A DNA stretch of 64,000 nt from Tillus elongatus (lineage: Eukaryota > Arthropoda > Insecta > Coleoptera > Cleridae): contig OZ023270.1 of NCBI GenBank assembly GCA_964006375.1, forward strand, positions 75,147,891-75,211,890. The letters are read 5' to 3'. Both the position numbers and the translations under genes were made by a program. This document shows, piece after piece, positions 36,562 through 50,345 of the stretch (position 1 is its first letter; each line of letters starts with the position of its first letter). A model generated the notes under the pieces. The model had not been told where the DNA came from and did not search any database. It saw nothing but the letters and a program-made list of their open reading frames with translations.

Positions 36562-38080
36562 TAAGTACACTTGGAGAACACCCAAATCACCACAACACAT
36601 ATTTCAGAGACCTTACGATCGTTTCGTTGACCAAGTCAACATCTTCAGAGGAAGAAAAATTCTAACATGAAAAACTAGATCCCGTATATTTATATCGCGT
36701 CAAAGAAAACGAACTAGTCCGAAGGAAAGTTGTCGTACAAGAACGATCGTTAGTTTATTGCGCAGTGAAACAGGTCGGAGACCTGCTTTAATCTTTTGGT
36801 CGACAAATTTATGACCCTTATCTAATATAGGTTTAAAAAGGACCGGCGTTCTTTAAAGAGACAGCACGTTTCCTTTCGATCTAGAACTTTACAATGTGGA
36901 TATTGGTTTATGCCGATAAAGACATCTGCTGAGATAAACAACATAAACTCAAATCATCTCTTTTAAAAATAGAAAACTAAAAACCCAGATGTCTGTCTCA
37001 CCGTGTTAACTTTAACAAAGGAAAAATAGTTCAACTAAAATACTACACAAAAACTAAATATTGATTTTAATTCTACGTGAAAATATTTATATTGACTACA
37101 TAAATACAAAAACCGAATAGGTATTTAAATCAACACAAACATAGTGATTAGTATATGTATAAACCGGTCGAGTTATTGACCATAATTTATTATTCTACCA
37201 GACTAATTATGAGTATTTAAGCGGTCAAATGCAAAGAGCAAACAATGGGCTAGAGATTACAGGTGGCGCACGATTTAATGAAGTTTTGTTCTTAATAGAC
37301 CTTAATATGCTTGATTCATTAGAAAGTATTTTTATATTAAGGTCTATTAAGAACAAAACTTCATTAAATCGTGCGCCACCTGTAATCTCTAGCCCATTGT
37401 TTGCTCTTTGCATTTGACCGCTTAAATACTCATAATTAGTCTGGTAGAATAATAAATTATGGTCAATAACTCGACCGGTTTATACATATACTAATCACTA
37501 TGTTTGTGTTGATTTAAATACCTATTCGGTTTTTGTATTTATGTAGTCAATATAAATATTTTCACGTAGAATTAAAATCAATATTTAGTTTTTGTGTAGT
37601 ATTTTAGTTGAACTATTTTTCCTTTGTTAAAGTTAACACGGTGAGACAGACATCTGGGTTTTTAGTTTTCTATTTTTAAAAGAGATGATTTGAGTTTATG
37701 TTGTTTATCTCAGCAGATGTCTTTATCGGCATAAACCAATATCCACATTGTAAAGTTCTAGATCGAAAGGAAACGTGCTGTCTCTTTAAAGAACGCCGGT
37801 CCTTTTTAAACCTATATTAGATAAGGGTCATAAATTTGTCGACCAAAAGATTAAAGCAGGTCTCCGACCTGTTTCACTGCGCAATAAACTAACGATCGTT
37901 CTTGTACGACAACTTTCCTTCGGACTAGTTCGTTTTCTTTGACGCGATATAAATATACGGGATCTAGTTTTTCATGTTAGAATTTTTCTTCCTCTGAAGA
38001 TGTTGACTTGGTCAACGAAACGATCGTAAGGTCTCTGAAATATGTGTTGTGGTGATTTGGGTGTTCTCCAAGTGTACTTA
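36562..38080. repeat. 747-bp perfect inverted repeat with 25-bp spacer
   Basis: The arms 36562-37308 and 37334-38080 have the same length and, wherever I compared them, identical complementary sequence. The spacer is 37309-37333. Each arm has a hammerhead-like 'ctctgaagatg...gaaacg' segment (37994-38025 on +, mirrored at 36617-36648). The arms probably are a Penelope pseudo-LTR in inverted orientation. A perfect palindrome this long can also be a long-read fold-back artefact. Confidence 0.85.
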
Positions 38081-38305
38081 CTAATATGTTTGGTAAACAC
38101 CCCTATAAAAGTGGCGTTTAAACCTTTCCTTTTCCTTCGTTCATTTTAATTACGGTGTTGGTCGACCATCATTTTTAATTTTGTTGTTCCTCGAAAGGCC
38201 CAATCGAAAATGTTTGGTGTCTTAAATTACATATAACACAAACACATTCACAAACTTGTTTGTCACCACTCATAGACGGGTGAGGGAGAAGGACTGCCAC
38301 TGCAG

Positions 38306-39881
<1,576 letters not shown>

Positions 39882-40094
39882 CACTGCAGCTTGCTTCAAA
39901 GATCACGCGCCGACCAATACTGACTCGCGCAAGCGAATTTTAAACCGCTTACTGTAGACGGTATAAACTGCATAAACCATATATAAACAACGACCTTCTC
40001 ATGGACTGTAGTGGTTTAGGAAAAGTTGGGAAAATAAGCGATCATCATCCCAGATTATCGTATTTGCGTGATGTTTTGGATGTTACTTGGGAGC

Positions 40095-40460
40095 GAGATT
40101 CAAAGTGATACCGCCTTAAGTCAAGCGCTGGCGGGTGTCGGGTCCAAAGGGACCCAAGGGTAAATGCCATCTCCAGGAGTGAGATGCACCTGGAGACTGC
40201 GGCTTCCACTGTGTGCTTCGAAACGGACAAACGGCCTTGCTTAAGCGAGGCTCGGGAACGTGGTTCCGTAACATATCGGCTTGAGTTAAGCACTGGCGGG
40301 TGTTGAGTCTAGATGAACCCAGAGGAGATCTAATATCTTTAAGAGATGGATAACATTTCGGAGCAGGCCAACGACCTCGCTTTGATGCTGCTCGGGAGCA
40401 GGACCCCACATGATACTACCCTGAGTCAAACAGTAACGAATGCCTTGTGCAGACGAACTC
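40095..40460. repeat. Two to three ~150-165-bp GC-richer tandem repeats
   Basis: Blocks around 40118 ('aagtcaagcgctggcgggtg'), 40283 ('gagttaagcactggcgggtg') and 40421 ('gagtcaaacagtaacg') recur with shared flanks 'gggagc...'. The segment is clearly GC-richer than its surroundings. Antisense open frames across it are likely incidental. It may be an untranslated part of a retroelement. Confidence 0.5.
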
Positions 40461-40735
40461 TGAGAGAGGCTACCTGTTTGTGAGCGTCGAAACTCCAGTC
40501 AGATGGCACAACACCTAAACAGCAGGCGAAAAAAAGTCCCTAAAGGATCCTGTCAAACAAACTTTTACTTTCCAAAATATAGGCTCCTGCTGGGAGCTGG
40601 ATTTGATGGTGACATTTAACCAATTAGATGTGGCTACAATAGAGCCAAGGACGCGGTGGAGGGACTAAAATAGTCCACTCACATTAAATCTAAGAATCAA
40701 TAGAGATATCACTTTCAATGAGACATTTGTTTTAG

Positions 40736-40926
40736 GCCGTAATTTGTTCCCTGCATCTGGTTACCTGGGTCTGGTATGGGAAACATTTGCTCTTATGACG
40801 GATATCATGACATCTGACATGCATGTGTCCTTTGAAAATGTAAAGTTCCACAGAGCGACTTACGTGGGCAAAAGTGGAAGACTCGAGTTTACTGTGATGA
40901 TTCAAAGAGGAAGCGGCAAGTTTGAG
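40736..40926 (+). CDS. FASN: FAS exon 9: dehydratase hot-dog fold
   Basis: The acceptor is tgttttag and the donor gtaagt. Two bases complete the Gly of the DH signature. The peptide GRNLFPASGYLGLVWETFAL is strongly conserved in animal FAS. It is followed by a beta-rich stretch with VSFENVKFHRATYV and RLEFTVMIQRGSGKFE, typical of the first hot-dog repeat. Intron 8 before it is about 8.6 kb and holds a SINE, a perfect inverted repeat and a hAT element. Confidence 0.96.
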
Positions 40927-41031
40927 GTAAGTTCTTTTACTTTTACAAAAATTTAATGTGGTTCACCTTCACATTTATTTTTTATCTAATATACAAGAGC
41001 AGTTACCATCACAAAGCCTGATTATGGAATA

Positions 41032-41374
41032 ACAGTTGTGTATAAACCGTTTAGTAGATTTTAGCCGTATGTATTAAAATTATATTCAACTATACAGAGT
41101 GTTCAATGTTTCCAGGTAAAACAAACATATTTTTTTAATAGAACACTCCATATATTATTCCATACCAACATACAATACTATTACTATTGCTATTATTATT
41201 CAGCTCATTTTTGTACTCCTGATAACAAATTCTATTATGCTGTACAAATTACATCAAAAGTTACGAAGATCTCTGCAGCAAAATATCAATCAAATAAACA
41301 ATTAATATTTCAAAAGAAACAAAAAAAAAAGAAGAAAAAAGGGGTAAAAAGGAAGAAAAGAAGAAAAAAAATTC

Positions 41375-41393
<19 letters not shown>
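41032..41393. repeat. Donor copy of a 362-bp segment also found at 45930-46289
   Basis: It covers intron 9 sequence from 'acagttgtgtataaacc' to the purine-rich (aaag/aagaa) run and the first 19 bases of the neighbouring hairpin-family terminus. The second copy differs only in A-run lengths as far as I can see. This copy is continuous with the rest of the repeat element, so it looks like the source. Confidence 0.85.
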
Positions 41394-42736
<1,343 letters not shown>

Positions 42737-43259
42737 AAGAGAAAACAAAAAATGGATATAAATGTGAAACAAGAAAAAAGTTAGAATTATTTGTAAAGGA
42801 TGTTCTTCAAAGGTGGACCTGATGAAAGCTTGAAACGCGCTCTGGGTGTTTCACGTTGATATAGGCATCATTATCTTTAACAAAAATAAGAATCATGATG
42901 CCGCAAGACGAACCTGAGAAAGAGGTTTTGTCCTACAATTGCCTTTTTTGCACAAATCAACAAGTTAGCTCGACATATTTATGAATTCATATATTACAGT
43001 TCATATATATAAATATATGGGTGTTCCATTAAAACAACATGTGCGTTTTTGCGCTAAAAACACTGTATAGTTAAAACTAATTTTAGAGTAAGACGCCCAG
43101 GACGTATAATTTTTGCAAATTACTTATTTGAGATCTTGCATAATAATGAACATATCAGGCGCTTTCATACTAATGGGTCAGCCTGTATATGCGGAAGGCA
43201 ACGGAAAAACCGCCGTATTGCAGTTTTTAACCAACCAAGCAGCCATGGCATACAAAGTT

Positions 43260-43400
43260 GATGGTGGGTAGGGGCAGTGGTAATATCGTTAATATTTTTT
43301 CCAATACCGTGTATAGGGGTTCTAAGGGTCCTAATTCGCGCTCGTGTATAGACATGTTTCAACAGTCTGAAAGTTTCGATTTCATTAGCGAATTTTTTCT
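43260..43400 (-). repeat. Hairpin-family terminal fragment
   Basis: It contains 'gtataggggttctaagggtc' and 'cattagcgaattttttctcc', a diverged terminus without body. From 43825 to 44590 intron 10 holds nothing I recognise. Confidence 0.45.
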
Positions 43401-43657
43401 CCTAAAATTGCCAAACAAATAATCATGATTCGATTTTAGACTAACAAATAAATAATAGATTATGCTGATCTACTGACACAATTGCGTAAACTGCAATGGA
43501 ATTTTTGTTTACAATTCTAGCTTTTCGAAGTTTAACGGTTTTGATGTTAAACCAGTCTTTTATGTCACTGATTAAAATCTTTCGGTTATTGTTCTTTGCT
43601 TAAGGAACCTTTGACATAATTCTTATAAAAGTTTGCTTGATTTATATGTTTGTTTAG

Positions 43658-43824
43658 GTAAACGAGTCAGAATACCCTATAGTGACTGGCAGGATAGCTT
43701 TATGTGAACCAGGCAAACAATACGAAATTGATTTACCAATCCGCCCAGATCATTTGAATGGTTCCATTAAAATGACCTCAAAAGATATTTACAAAGAACT
43801 TCGACTTAGAGGATACAATTATAA
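43658..43824 (+). CDS. FASN: FAS exon 10: dehydratase, GYNY segment
   Basis: The acceptor is tgtttag and the donor gtaagt. There are 55 codons plus two bases. The peptide VNESEYPIVTGRI matches the end of the first DH repeat. SKDIYKELRLRGYNYN (the last residue from exon 11) matches the very conserved 'xKDIYKELRLRGYDYG' segment that opens the second DH repeat. The common Asp in GYDY is Asn here. No frame breaks. Confidence 0.96.
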
Positions 43825-44598
43825 GTAAGTATAGTTTCGAACGTTATATTGGACAACCTGTCTGTTATAAATCAATATAATCAATAAGATAAAAAATCTT
43901 ACTACACCCACACTAATAGGTATACTTTCGAAAATTCAGTTCACTACAAAATAGTTTCTAAGCTTAAGTAAAATCCAAGAGGACCTAATTATGTTTTTAG
44001 GCGCATTTGTAAATGTTGCGTACGTGTAGTAGAATATTCAAAGTAGTAAAAAAGTCTGTGGCCAATGGAATGTAAATTCCGAAGTAATATTTACCGATAC
44101 CACCACCAATTCACTACAATCCATTTTTATAAGATGACTCATCTTGTGATAAAGGAAACTATAATGCCGAAATGGCCGCTAAGTTATTGAAAGTTATTGT
44201 GGTGAAATCGGTTTTTCAAACTGCTCTCATCAGTGCTCATCGCAGACTCAAAACATTACTGCGCGTTTTATTAATATGATAATAAACGACATCTTAAATT
44301 GGATTATAAAGCGTATAGTGATTAATTTAATAATTTTAAACTTAGCTGCTGAAGATGAAAAATAATTAAGCGTAGGCTCTTACCATTAAGTATGCCCTTG
44401 GGTTCATGCAATACCTTCAAGTATCTACCACATGCTTCGCCTGTCAGTTGTTTGCTGTGAATAATGGGAACAAACAAGAGAACACAAGTATATTCCAGCC
44501 ACTACGTGAACACCTGTAAAAAAATGTTCCATTATTAAGTGGTCTTGGCAGGGTTAAAAAGATCGCCAAAACAATTATAGTAAATTTAACACCAGGTG

Positions 44599-45106
44599 TG
44601 TTGTTGCGAGAATGCATCTAGTCTTACATACTTTGTCCCTATATTGGGGTAGAAATGGGCCAGGGCTAACAATTTTTTAAATTGTTAGTTAGTTGTATAC
44701 TGTCTCTATTTTTAACACTCTGTGTTATTTGGAGCGGGCGTGACAACATAGTACTTAGTTCCGAACTAGGTGGCGACACGTTCACCACTCACTTAGTGTT
44801 TTAAGACTGGCTATACGATAGCCGTGTTATTTTTGGTGCATTTTTGCTACAATTAGTATGCCGTACTGAAGAGCTCTAATGAGAGCGAAACCGGTCTACG
44901 GTTCTAATTGTTGCGAGAATGCATCTAGTCTTACATACTTTGTCCCTATATTGGGGTAGAAATGGGCCAGGGCTAACAATTTTTTAAATTGTTAGTTAGT
45001 TGTATACTGTCTCTATTTTTAACACTGTGTGTTATTTGGAGCGGGCGTGACAACATAGTACTTGGTTCCGAACTAGGTGGCGACACGTTCACCACTCACT
45101 TAGTGT
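44599..45106 (+). mobile_element. Retrozyme-like insertion: 307-bp unit plus 199-bp partial unit, 8-bp target duplication
   Basis: 44601-44799 and 44908-45106 are direct repeats of 199 bp with only a few mismatches; the unit period is 307 bp. The whole is flanked by 'accaggtg' at 44591-44598 and 45107-45114. No protein is encoded. A hammerhead ribozyme spans the junction between units, and the first unit starts about 10 bases after where that ribozyme would cut. Family knowledge: retrozymes are small non-autonomous retroelements made of hammerhead-bearing tandem repeats that yield circular RNAs. An LTR-type TRIM is the alternative, but the ends lack TG...CA. Confidence 0.75.
44849..44911 (+). 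ncRNA. Type I hammerhead ribozyme with intact core
   Basis: Parts in order: outer stem I ACAATTA (44849-44855), inner stem I CCGTA (44861-44865), core CTGAAGA (44866-44872, fits CUGANGA), stem II GCTCT/AGAGC (44873-44877 and 44882-44886) with loop AATG, core GAAA (44887-44890), stem III ACCGGT (44890-44895), then C44896 as the cleavage base, inner stem I TACGG (44897-44901) and outer stem I TAATTGT (44905-44911). All pairs are Watson-Crick. Stem III is a self-complementary 3-bp helix with no loop, so efficient cleavage probably needs a dimer, as described for short-stem-III hammerheads. Confidence 0.85.
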
Positions 45107-45239
45107 ACCAGGTGAAGTAACAGCGACAACTTGAAAACACGCTGATAAAAAAAATACTAAAATTGATCCTGAAATGTTATAGATCTAAAAAGTGCCTAGT
45201 TGTGTGTAGAAAAGTAAATTATTCCAAAATAAACGTGGA

Positions 45240-45440
45240 AAAGGTAGAGAAACGGTCTGTTTGAAATCAATTTTCTGCAAATACTTGAGTAAAGTGAAGG
45301 ACTGTACCGAGGACAAGACACACTTCTTACGATATCTCTTCTACATAACCGGCGTTCGTTACACCATTTTTGTTCAAAAGTCCCAACATTTTGACGTTTC
45401 AACTCGCGACTTTAACATTTTAAGAAGAAAAATTATACAA
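45240..45440 (-). repeat. Hairpin-family body fragment
   Basis: It matches the 'tgaaggac...acattttctttc...ttttgacgttt' part of the family body with heavy divergence. No ends kept. Confidence 0.45.
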
Positions 45441-45570
45441 TGTTCAAAGTATTTTTTTTGTGCTTCTAGAGCTTTTGCGCCAAGAACACTTAATATTTGT
45501 CTGTAATATTAACTTATTTATATAACGGATAACCATCTTCCATATTATAGATTGATTTTGGCCATAATTT

Positions 45571-46643
45571 TTTAGACAAAAACAAATATTCTTTGATTAG
45601 TAGGATATAATTACCGCCTTATATAAGCAACATCAAAATTATTTACAAATTCTGATTTGTCATGCCAAAAACATAAAGCTGCCAAATTTCAAGGAGATAC
45701 CATTAACATTAAAAAAAATTAAACAAAAATTCTAACTTCGAACACGCTGTGTCATAGTCATATTTGTATTTTTATACCATCAGTTTCGCAATTTCCCATT
45801 ATTTGTGAATCATCCTGTAATCTTAAGATGCAAAAGTTAATACCATTCAGCCATGAATTGTTCCGTAATGGTCCATGTATATAAGAACCGACCTATTTAA
45901 AGTTACTTAGCATCTGTTTACTGGCTACTACAGTTGTGTATAAACCGTTTAGTAGATTTTAGCCGTATGTATTAAAATTATATTCAACTATACAGAGTGT
46001 TCAATGTTTCCAGGTAAAACAAACATATTTTTTTAATAGAACACTCCATATATTATTCCATACCAACATACAATACTATTACTATTGCTATTATTATTCA
46101 GCTCATTTTTGTACTCCTGATAACAAATTCTATTATGCTGTACAAATTACATCAAAAGTTACGAAGATCTCTGCAGCAAAATATCAATCAAATAAACAAT
46201 TAATATTTCAAAAGAAACAAAAAAAAAGAAGAAAAAAGGGGTAAAAAGGAAGAAAAGAAGAAAAAAATTCGGGACGCAGCAAGTGCGTTTAGACAAAAAC
46301 AAATATTCTTTGATTAGTAGGATATAATTACCGCCTTATATAAGCAACATCAAAATTATTTACAAATTCTGATTTGTCATGCCAAAAACATAAAGCTGCC
46401 AAATTTCAAGGAGATACCATTAACATTAAAAAAAATTAAACAAAAATTCTAACTTCGAACACGCTGTGTCATAGTCATATTTGTATTTTTATACCATCAG
46501 TTTCGCAATTTCCCATTATTTGTGAATCATCCTGTAATCTTAAGATGCAAAAGTTAATACCATTCAGCCATGAATTGTTCCGTAATGGTCCATGTATATA
46601 AGAACCGACCTATTTAAAGTTACTTAGCATCTGTTTACTGGCT
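45571..46643. repeat. B-A-B duplication: 356-bp direct repeats flanking a copied 360-bp segment
   Basis: 45571-45926 and 46288-46643 are 356-bp direct repeats that appear identical. Between them, 45930-46289 is a copy of 41032-41393 from 4.9 kb upstream, cut off after the first bases of the hairpin-family terminus. The block ends 53 bp before FAS exon 11. It could be a templated insertion with a long target duplication, or an assembly or haplotype artefact. Confidence 0.85.
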
Positions 46644-46696
46644 CTTAATATATTCAAAATTATCTACATTTTTGTACATTAAAATATCGTTTATAG

Positions 46697-46951
46697 TGGC
46701 AAGTTCCGTGGCCTCGTAGAAAGTGACCTAGCTGCTGAGAAAGGTCTTGTCAAATGGGATGGTAACTGGATCACTTACATTGACAATTTGTTTCAAATGA
46801 AGATACTCCAGATAGACAGCAGGTTCCTGTATGTTCCTACAGGTATTGATAGACTAACAATTGATGGAAAGAAACATATTCAATATTCTCGTACGTTTGG
46901 AGAAGACCCAGCTCTTCCGGTATATGTATACCAAGACTGTAACATTATTAG
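46697..46951 (+). CDS. FASN: FAS exon 11: second dehydratase repeat with Asp/Gln
   Basis: The acceptor is tttatag and the donor gtaagt. The peptide opens GKFRGLVESDLAAEKGLVKW, and WITYIDNLFQ follows. This has the DxxxQ pattern of the second DH half-site, with Asp at 46782-46784 and Gln at 46794-46796. FLYVPTGIDRLTIDG matches the 'R.lyvPTgIe.l.ID' segment. With the His in exon 8, the DH active site appears complete. Immediately upstream (45571-46643) lies a local duplication that does not disturb the exon. Confidence 0.96.
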
Positions 46952-47134
46952 GTAAGTATGTAGAGAAAATAACTTTACAGGTTATTAGTAATGGTTCAGC
47001 AACAATTTTTAGTCATGAAAATATTTGTTCATACGTAAGATAGCGAAAACAGTTTGAAATTTTCATTTATGTTCAGTGTCGGCTCTTCCATGTTTAGTAA
47101 AGATTGTAAGCAAATGTCATCTACCCCTTTTAAC

Positions 47135-49723
47135 ATGTCACCTACAATATAAGGAACGTAGGAGATATATGTGGGTAAAACTGAGGAAATTATAAACAGA
47201 CTTCTCGAATATTGTGGCCTAAATTCTAGCCTGAACTCCGTCAACCATTTCCTCCAGGCTAATAGGCTCCAACTCCTCTTCCTCACCGAAACTCAAATCA
47301 GTGCCAAAACAGTCACTAATCACCTAAATTTTCCGGGGTATGAGCTCCTTTCTTCCTTTAGATTGCATGGAGGCGTGTGCGCGTACGTTTGTAGCAATTT
47401 ACCCTGCACCACACTCCCCAATTTAGAAGCTGGAAGAAAAGACATACTATGAATAAAACTCTCTCTCAGGGATGCAACTAAATTCATCTGTTGCATTTAC
47501 CGGTCACCTTCTGACAAAAACTTTGTCCAGCTCTTTGACTACCTTTCTGAAAAAAACGACCATCTGATTTCTCAATATCCTTCCTCCGAGGTCACTATTC
47601 TTGGTGACTTCAATGTCCATAATAGGGAATGGCTAGGATCTTCAAAAACCGATCCACAAAAAAGAGCAGCGAAGGCCTTTGCAGTCAGCAATTCTTTAGC
47701 CAATATGGTTAAGCATCCCAACACACAGCTCAAATCCCTTGGATCTCCTTCTTACTACAAAACCTGAATGCTATAAGACATCAGTCACCGCCCCCCTTGG
47801 TCGCTCATACCACGGAATGGTCACTGCTTCCTGCGCAATGCAACCCAGGGTCACACAGTCATCACACCCACGCACGTTTCGTTTGGCACTACAACTCCGC
47901 GAACTGGGACGAAATGCGATATTACTTTTCCTCATTTCCATGGGCGTCTGTCTGCTTCTCTCATCCTGACCTCTGTGATATCTCCCAAAACGTCAACGAA
48001 ATTATCCAAGCTGGCATAGAATTATTTATTCCACGTACACAGAAAACCTCCGCAGCCACTCAAAAGCCCTGGTTCTCTAAATCCTGTGACAAGGCCAGAC
48101 TTGAAAAGGTCAAAGCTCACAAAACGCTTCTACACAATCCCAGTCAAGAAAACCGTCAAGCATTTAACGACGCAAGAAACCGCTATGTCAGCATTCTTTC
48201 TGAGGCAAAAAACTCGTTTAATAACCACATCAAAAACAAAGTCCTCTTAAGCTCCAGCGGAAGCAAACCCATCTGGACTCTTGCTAAATCTATTGGGAAT
48301 AATTTCTGCAAGAGCACCTTCCCACCTCTTGTCTCAGGGTATGAAATTTTTTTTACCGCCCTGGGCACGGCTGATCTTTTTGCCTCGTTGTTCGCCGATA
48401 ATTCTACTCTCAACCCACCTCCAAATGTTCAACCACCAACAGTCCCCAATGTCGCGCATAAAATGGCGGATATCATTTTCAAAACTAAAAAGGTACGAAA
48501 GATGCTCTCTTCTCTTAATACCAGGAAACCCCCTGGCCTTGGCGAGATCCCAGCAATTGTTCTCATGAAATACGCACCAGAACTTGCTCCTGTCCTGACT
48601 CGTCTGTTTCAGACTACTTACAATAGAGGCATATTCCCTAGTAACTGGAAAACTGTTCGAGTACAACTTGTCCCCAAAAAAGGATACAAAGCGCTTCCTA
48701 GCAACTACAGGCCTATTTCTCTCCTTCCAGTCGTTTCTAAAGTGATGGAAAAGTATATAAACAGCGAATTACTAAAATTTCTTGAAAAACACAGTCTAAT
48801 CCACGACAGGCAGTATCGATTCCGTCAGCGCAGATCAACTGGTCACCTTCTTTCCTTTGTCATCCATTCTTGGAACAAGTCTATGGAACTACATGGTGAA
48901 TCCCAGATTGTCGCTCTAGACATATCCAAAGCATTCGACCAGGTCTGGCACGCAGCTCTGCTTAATAAACTTTCGGCCTATGGCCTACCACCAAAACTCT
49001 GTACCTGGACAGCAAATTTCCTCTCCAACCGGAGCATTACTGTTGTGGATGGCCATTCCTCTAAACTGTATCCAATTAATGCAGGAGTTGCTCAAGGTTC
49101 AGCTTTAGTCGCTACTTTGTTTCTTCTCCACATCAATGACCTACTCTCTAGCACAACCAACCCTGTTCACAGTTACGCGGACGACAGTATCCTCCACTCA
49201 AATATACAATATTGTAAGCCTGTCTCTTTAGCCCGATTAGATGAGTATCGCAGACTCATGGAGGGTTCTGTCTCCGTGGATCTCCAAAAAATATTAGACT
49301 GGGGAGTAGAAATCTTGTACAAATCAACCCCACCAAATCTCATAAGAGATACACCAGCCCTAGACATATCACAATGAACAACCAAGTTATTCAAATTAAT
49401 GAGTCCTTTTCACTTGTTGGCATTTCTGTGGATCAATATCTCAATTGGCACCAACATGTCACATCAATTGCAGAAGCGGCTGCTAAGAAATTAGGTCTCC
49501 TCTTCCGGGCTCGCAAATACTTTTCACCAGCTAATCACTATACCCTATATACTTCACAAATAAGACCAAACCTCGAATACTGCTCCCACATCTGGGGTGC
49601 TGCTGCCGCTTCTACACTCGCTATCGTGGACTCCATTCAGAAGAGAGCTATACGTCTCATCGGTGACCCTACCCTCACCCAAAGGCTGCCATCCCTTGCC
49701 CACCGACGTGCCGTTGGTGACCG

Positions 49724-49770
<47 letters not shown>

Positions 49771-50040
49771 AGATATCTACACGGGCACTGCTCAGATGAG
49801 CTTTCTTTCATAGCATTTACTGTTCAGGTCGCCAGACATAGAACATCTTGTTATGCCCGCTCTTTTGTCCCGAGGACTTCCGAGTTGTGGAATTCCTTGC
49901 CGGCACATGTTTTTCCTTCTCCCCGAACCTCCAAACCTTCAAGTCCAGAATTAACAAGTTGCCTCTTTGCTACTTGTCGACACCCACGGTACGAAAGTAT
50001 TTAGGCTGTAAGCCCTCGTGGTGTGTTGTTGAAAAAAAAA
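47135..50040 (+). mobile_element. CR1/Jockey-group LINE, longest copy (APE endonuclease + RT)
   Basis: The endonuclease part in broken frames: QLLFLTETQISAKTV (about 47265) and VTILGDFNVHNREWLGSSK (about 47600). Frame 47797-49377 (526 codons) includes RKPPGLGEIPAIVLMKYA, LPSNYRPISLLPVVSKVMEK, ESQIVALDISKAFDQVWHAA (motif A), NAGVAQGSALVATLFLLHIN (motif B) and HSYADDSILHSN (YADD box). After a shift near 49340, frame 49374-49772 continues RKYFSPANHYTLYTSQIRP. A (CT)n run at 49727-49768 interrupts the 3' part. It ends 'gtggtgtgttgttgaaaaaa'. Inactive, but the domains are clear. Confidence 0.85.
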
Positions 50041-50229
50041 AGACTGTATTTAAGAACTGAACCACATGTTGCGAACAAACGTAACTTAATTGATGCTAAA
50101 TCCAACTTAACAACAATAGACTAGATGCAAGGTCCTAACTAGGTCAGATCTAGATTGTAGATTTGTAGATTGTTTAATAAGTTGTCGTATTTGGCCTCTC
50201 AGCGCTGCGACCCTAATGGGTCTGTTGTG

Positions 50230-50345
50230 ATTTATTTAAAAAACTCACTAATAGAGAGGTATCGATGGTGAGACTTTGCATAATTTTTTTCAAATGTGCG
50301 CGAACGAGGAGCCCTAGAATACATATCGGGGGCCAGTTTGAATTT
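50230..50345 (+). repeat. Hairpin-family terminal fragment
   Basis: It has the 'actaatagagaggtatcgatggtgag' subtype of the terminus, then 'ccctagaatacatatcgg', and stops at an 'acagggtg' box (50364). From 50365 to 50640 there is mixed AT-rich sequence with another partial end near 50520. Confidence 0.5.

Noticed and set aside
37225..37417. Two nearly identical ORFs on opposite strands
   Set aside because: They arise because the sequence is a perfect inverted repeat; no protein evidence.
42815..42840. Hammerhead ribozyme (CTGATGA...GAAAC)
   Set aside because: Stem II would be a six-base palindrome with no loop, and no stem I or GTC cleavage site is visible; probably a scrap of a Penelope end or chance.
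44599..45106. LTR retrotransposon or TRIM
   Set aside because: Terminal repeats do not have TG...CA ends, no primer-binding site or polypurine tract is visible, the duplication is 8 bp, and a hammerhead spans the repeat junction.
47797..49377. 526-codon ORF as a possible host gene
   Set aside because: Contains LINE RT motifs including YADD and matches a second truncated copy at 17640-19015; it is part of a retrotransposon.
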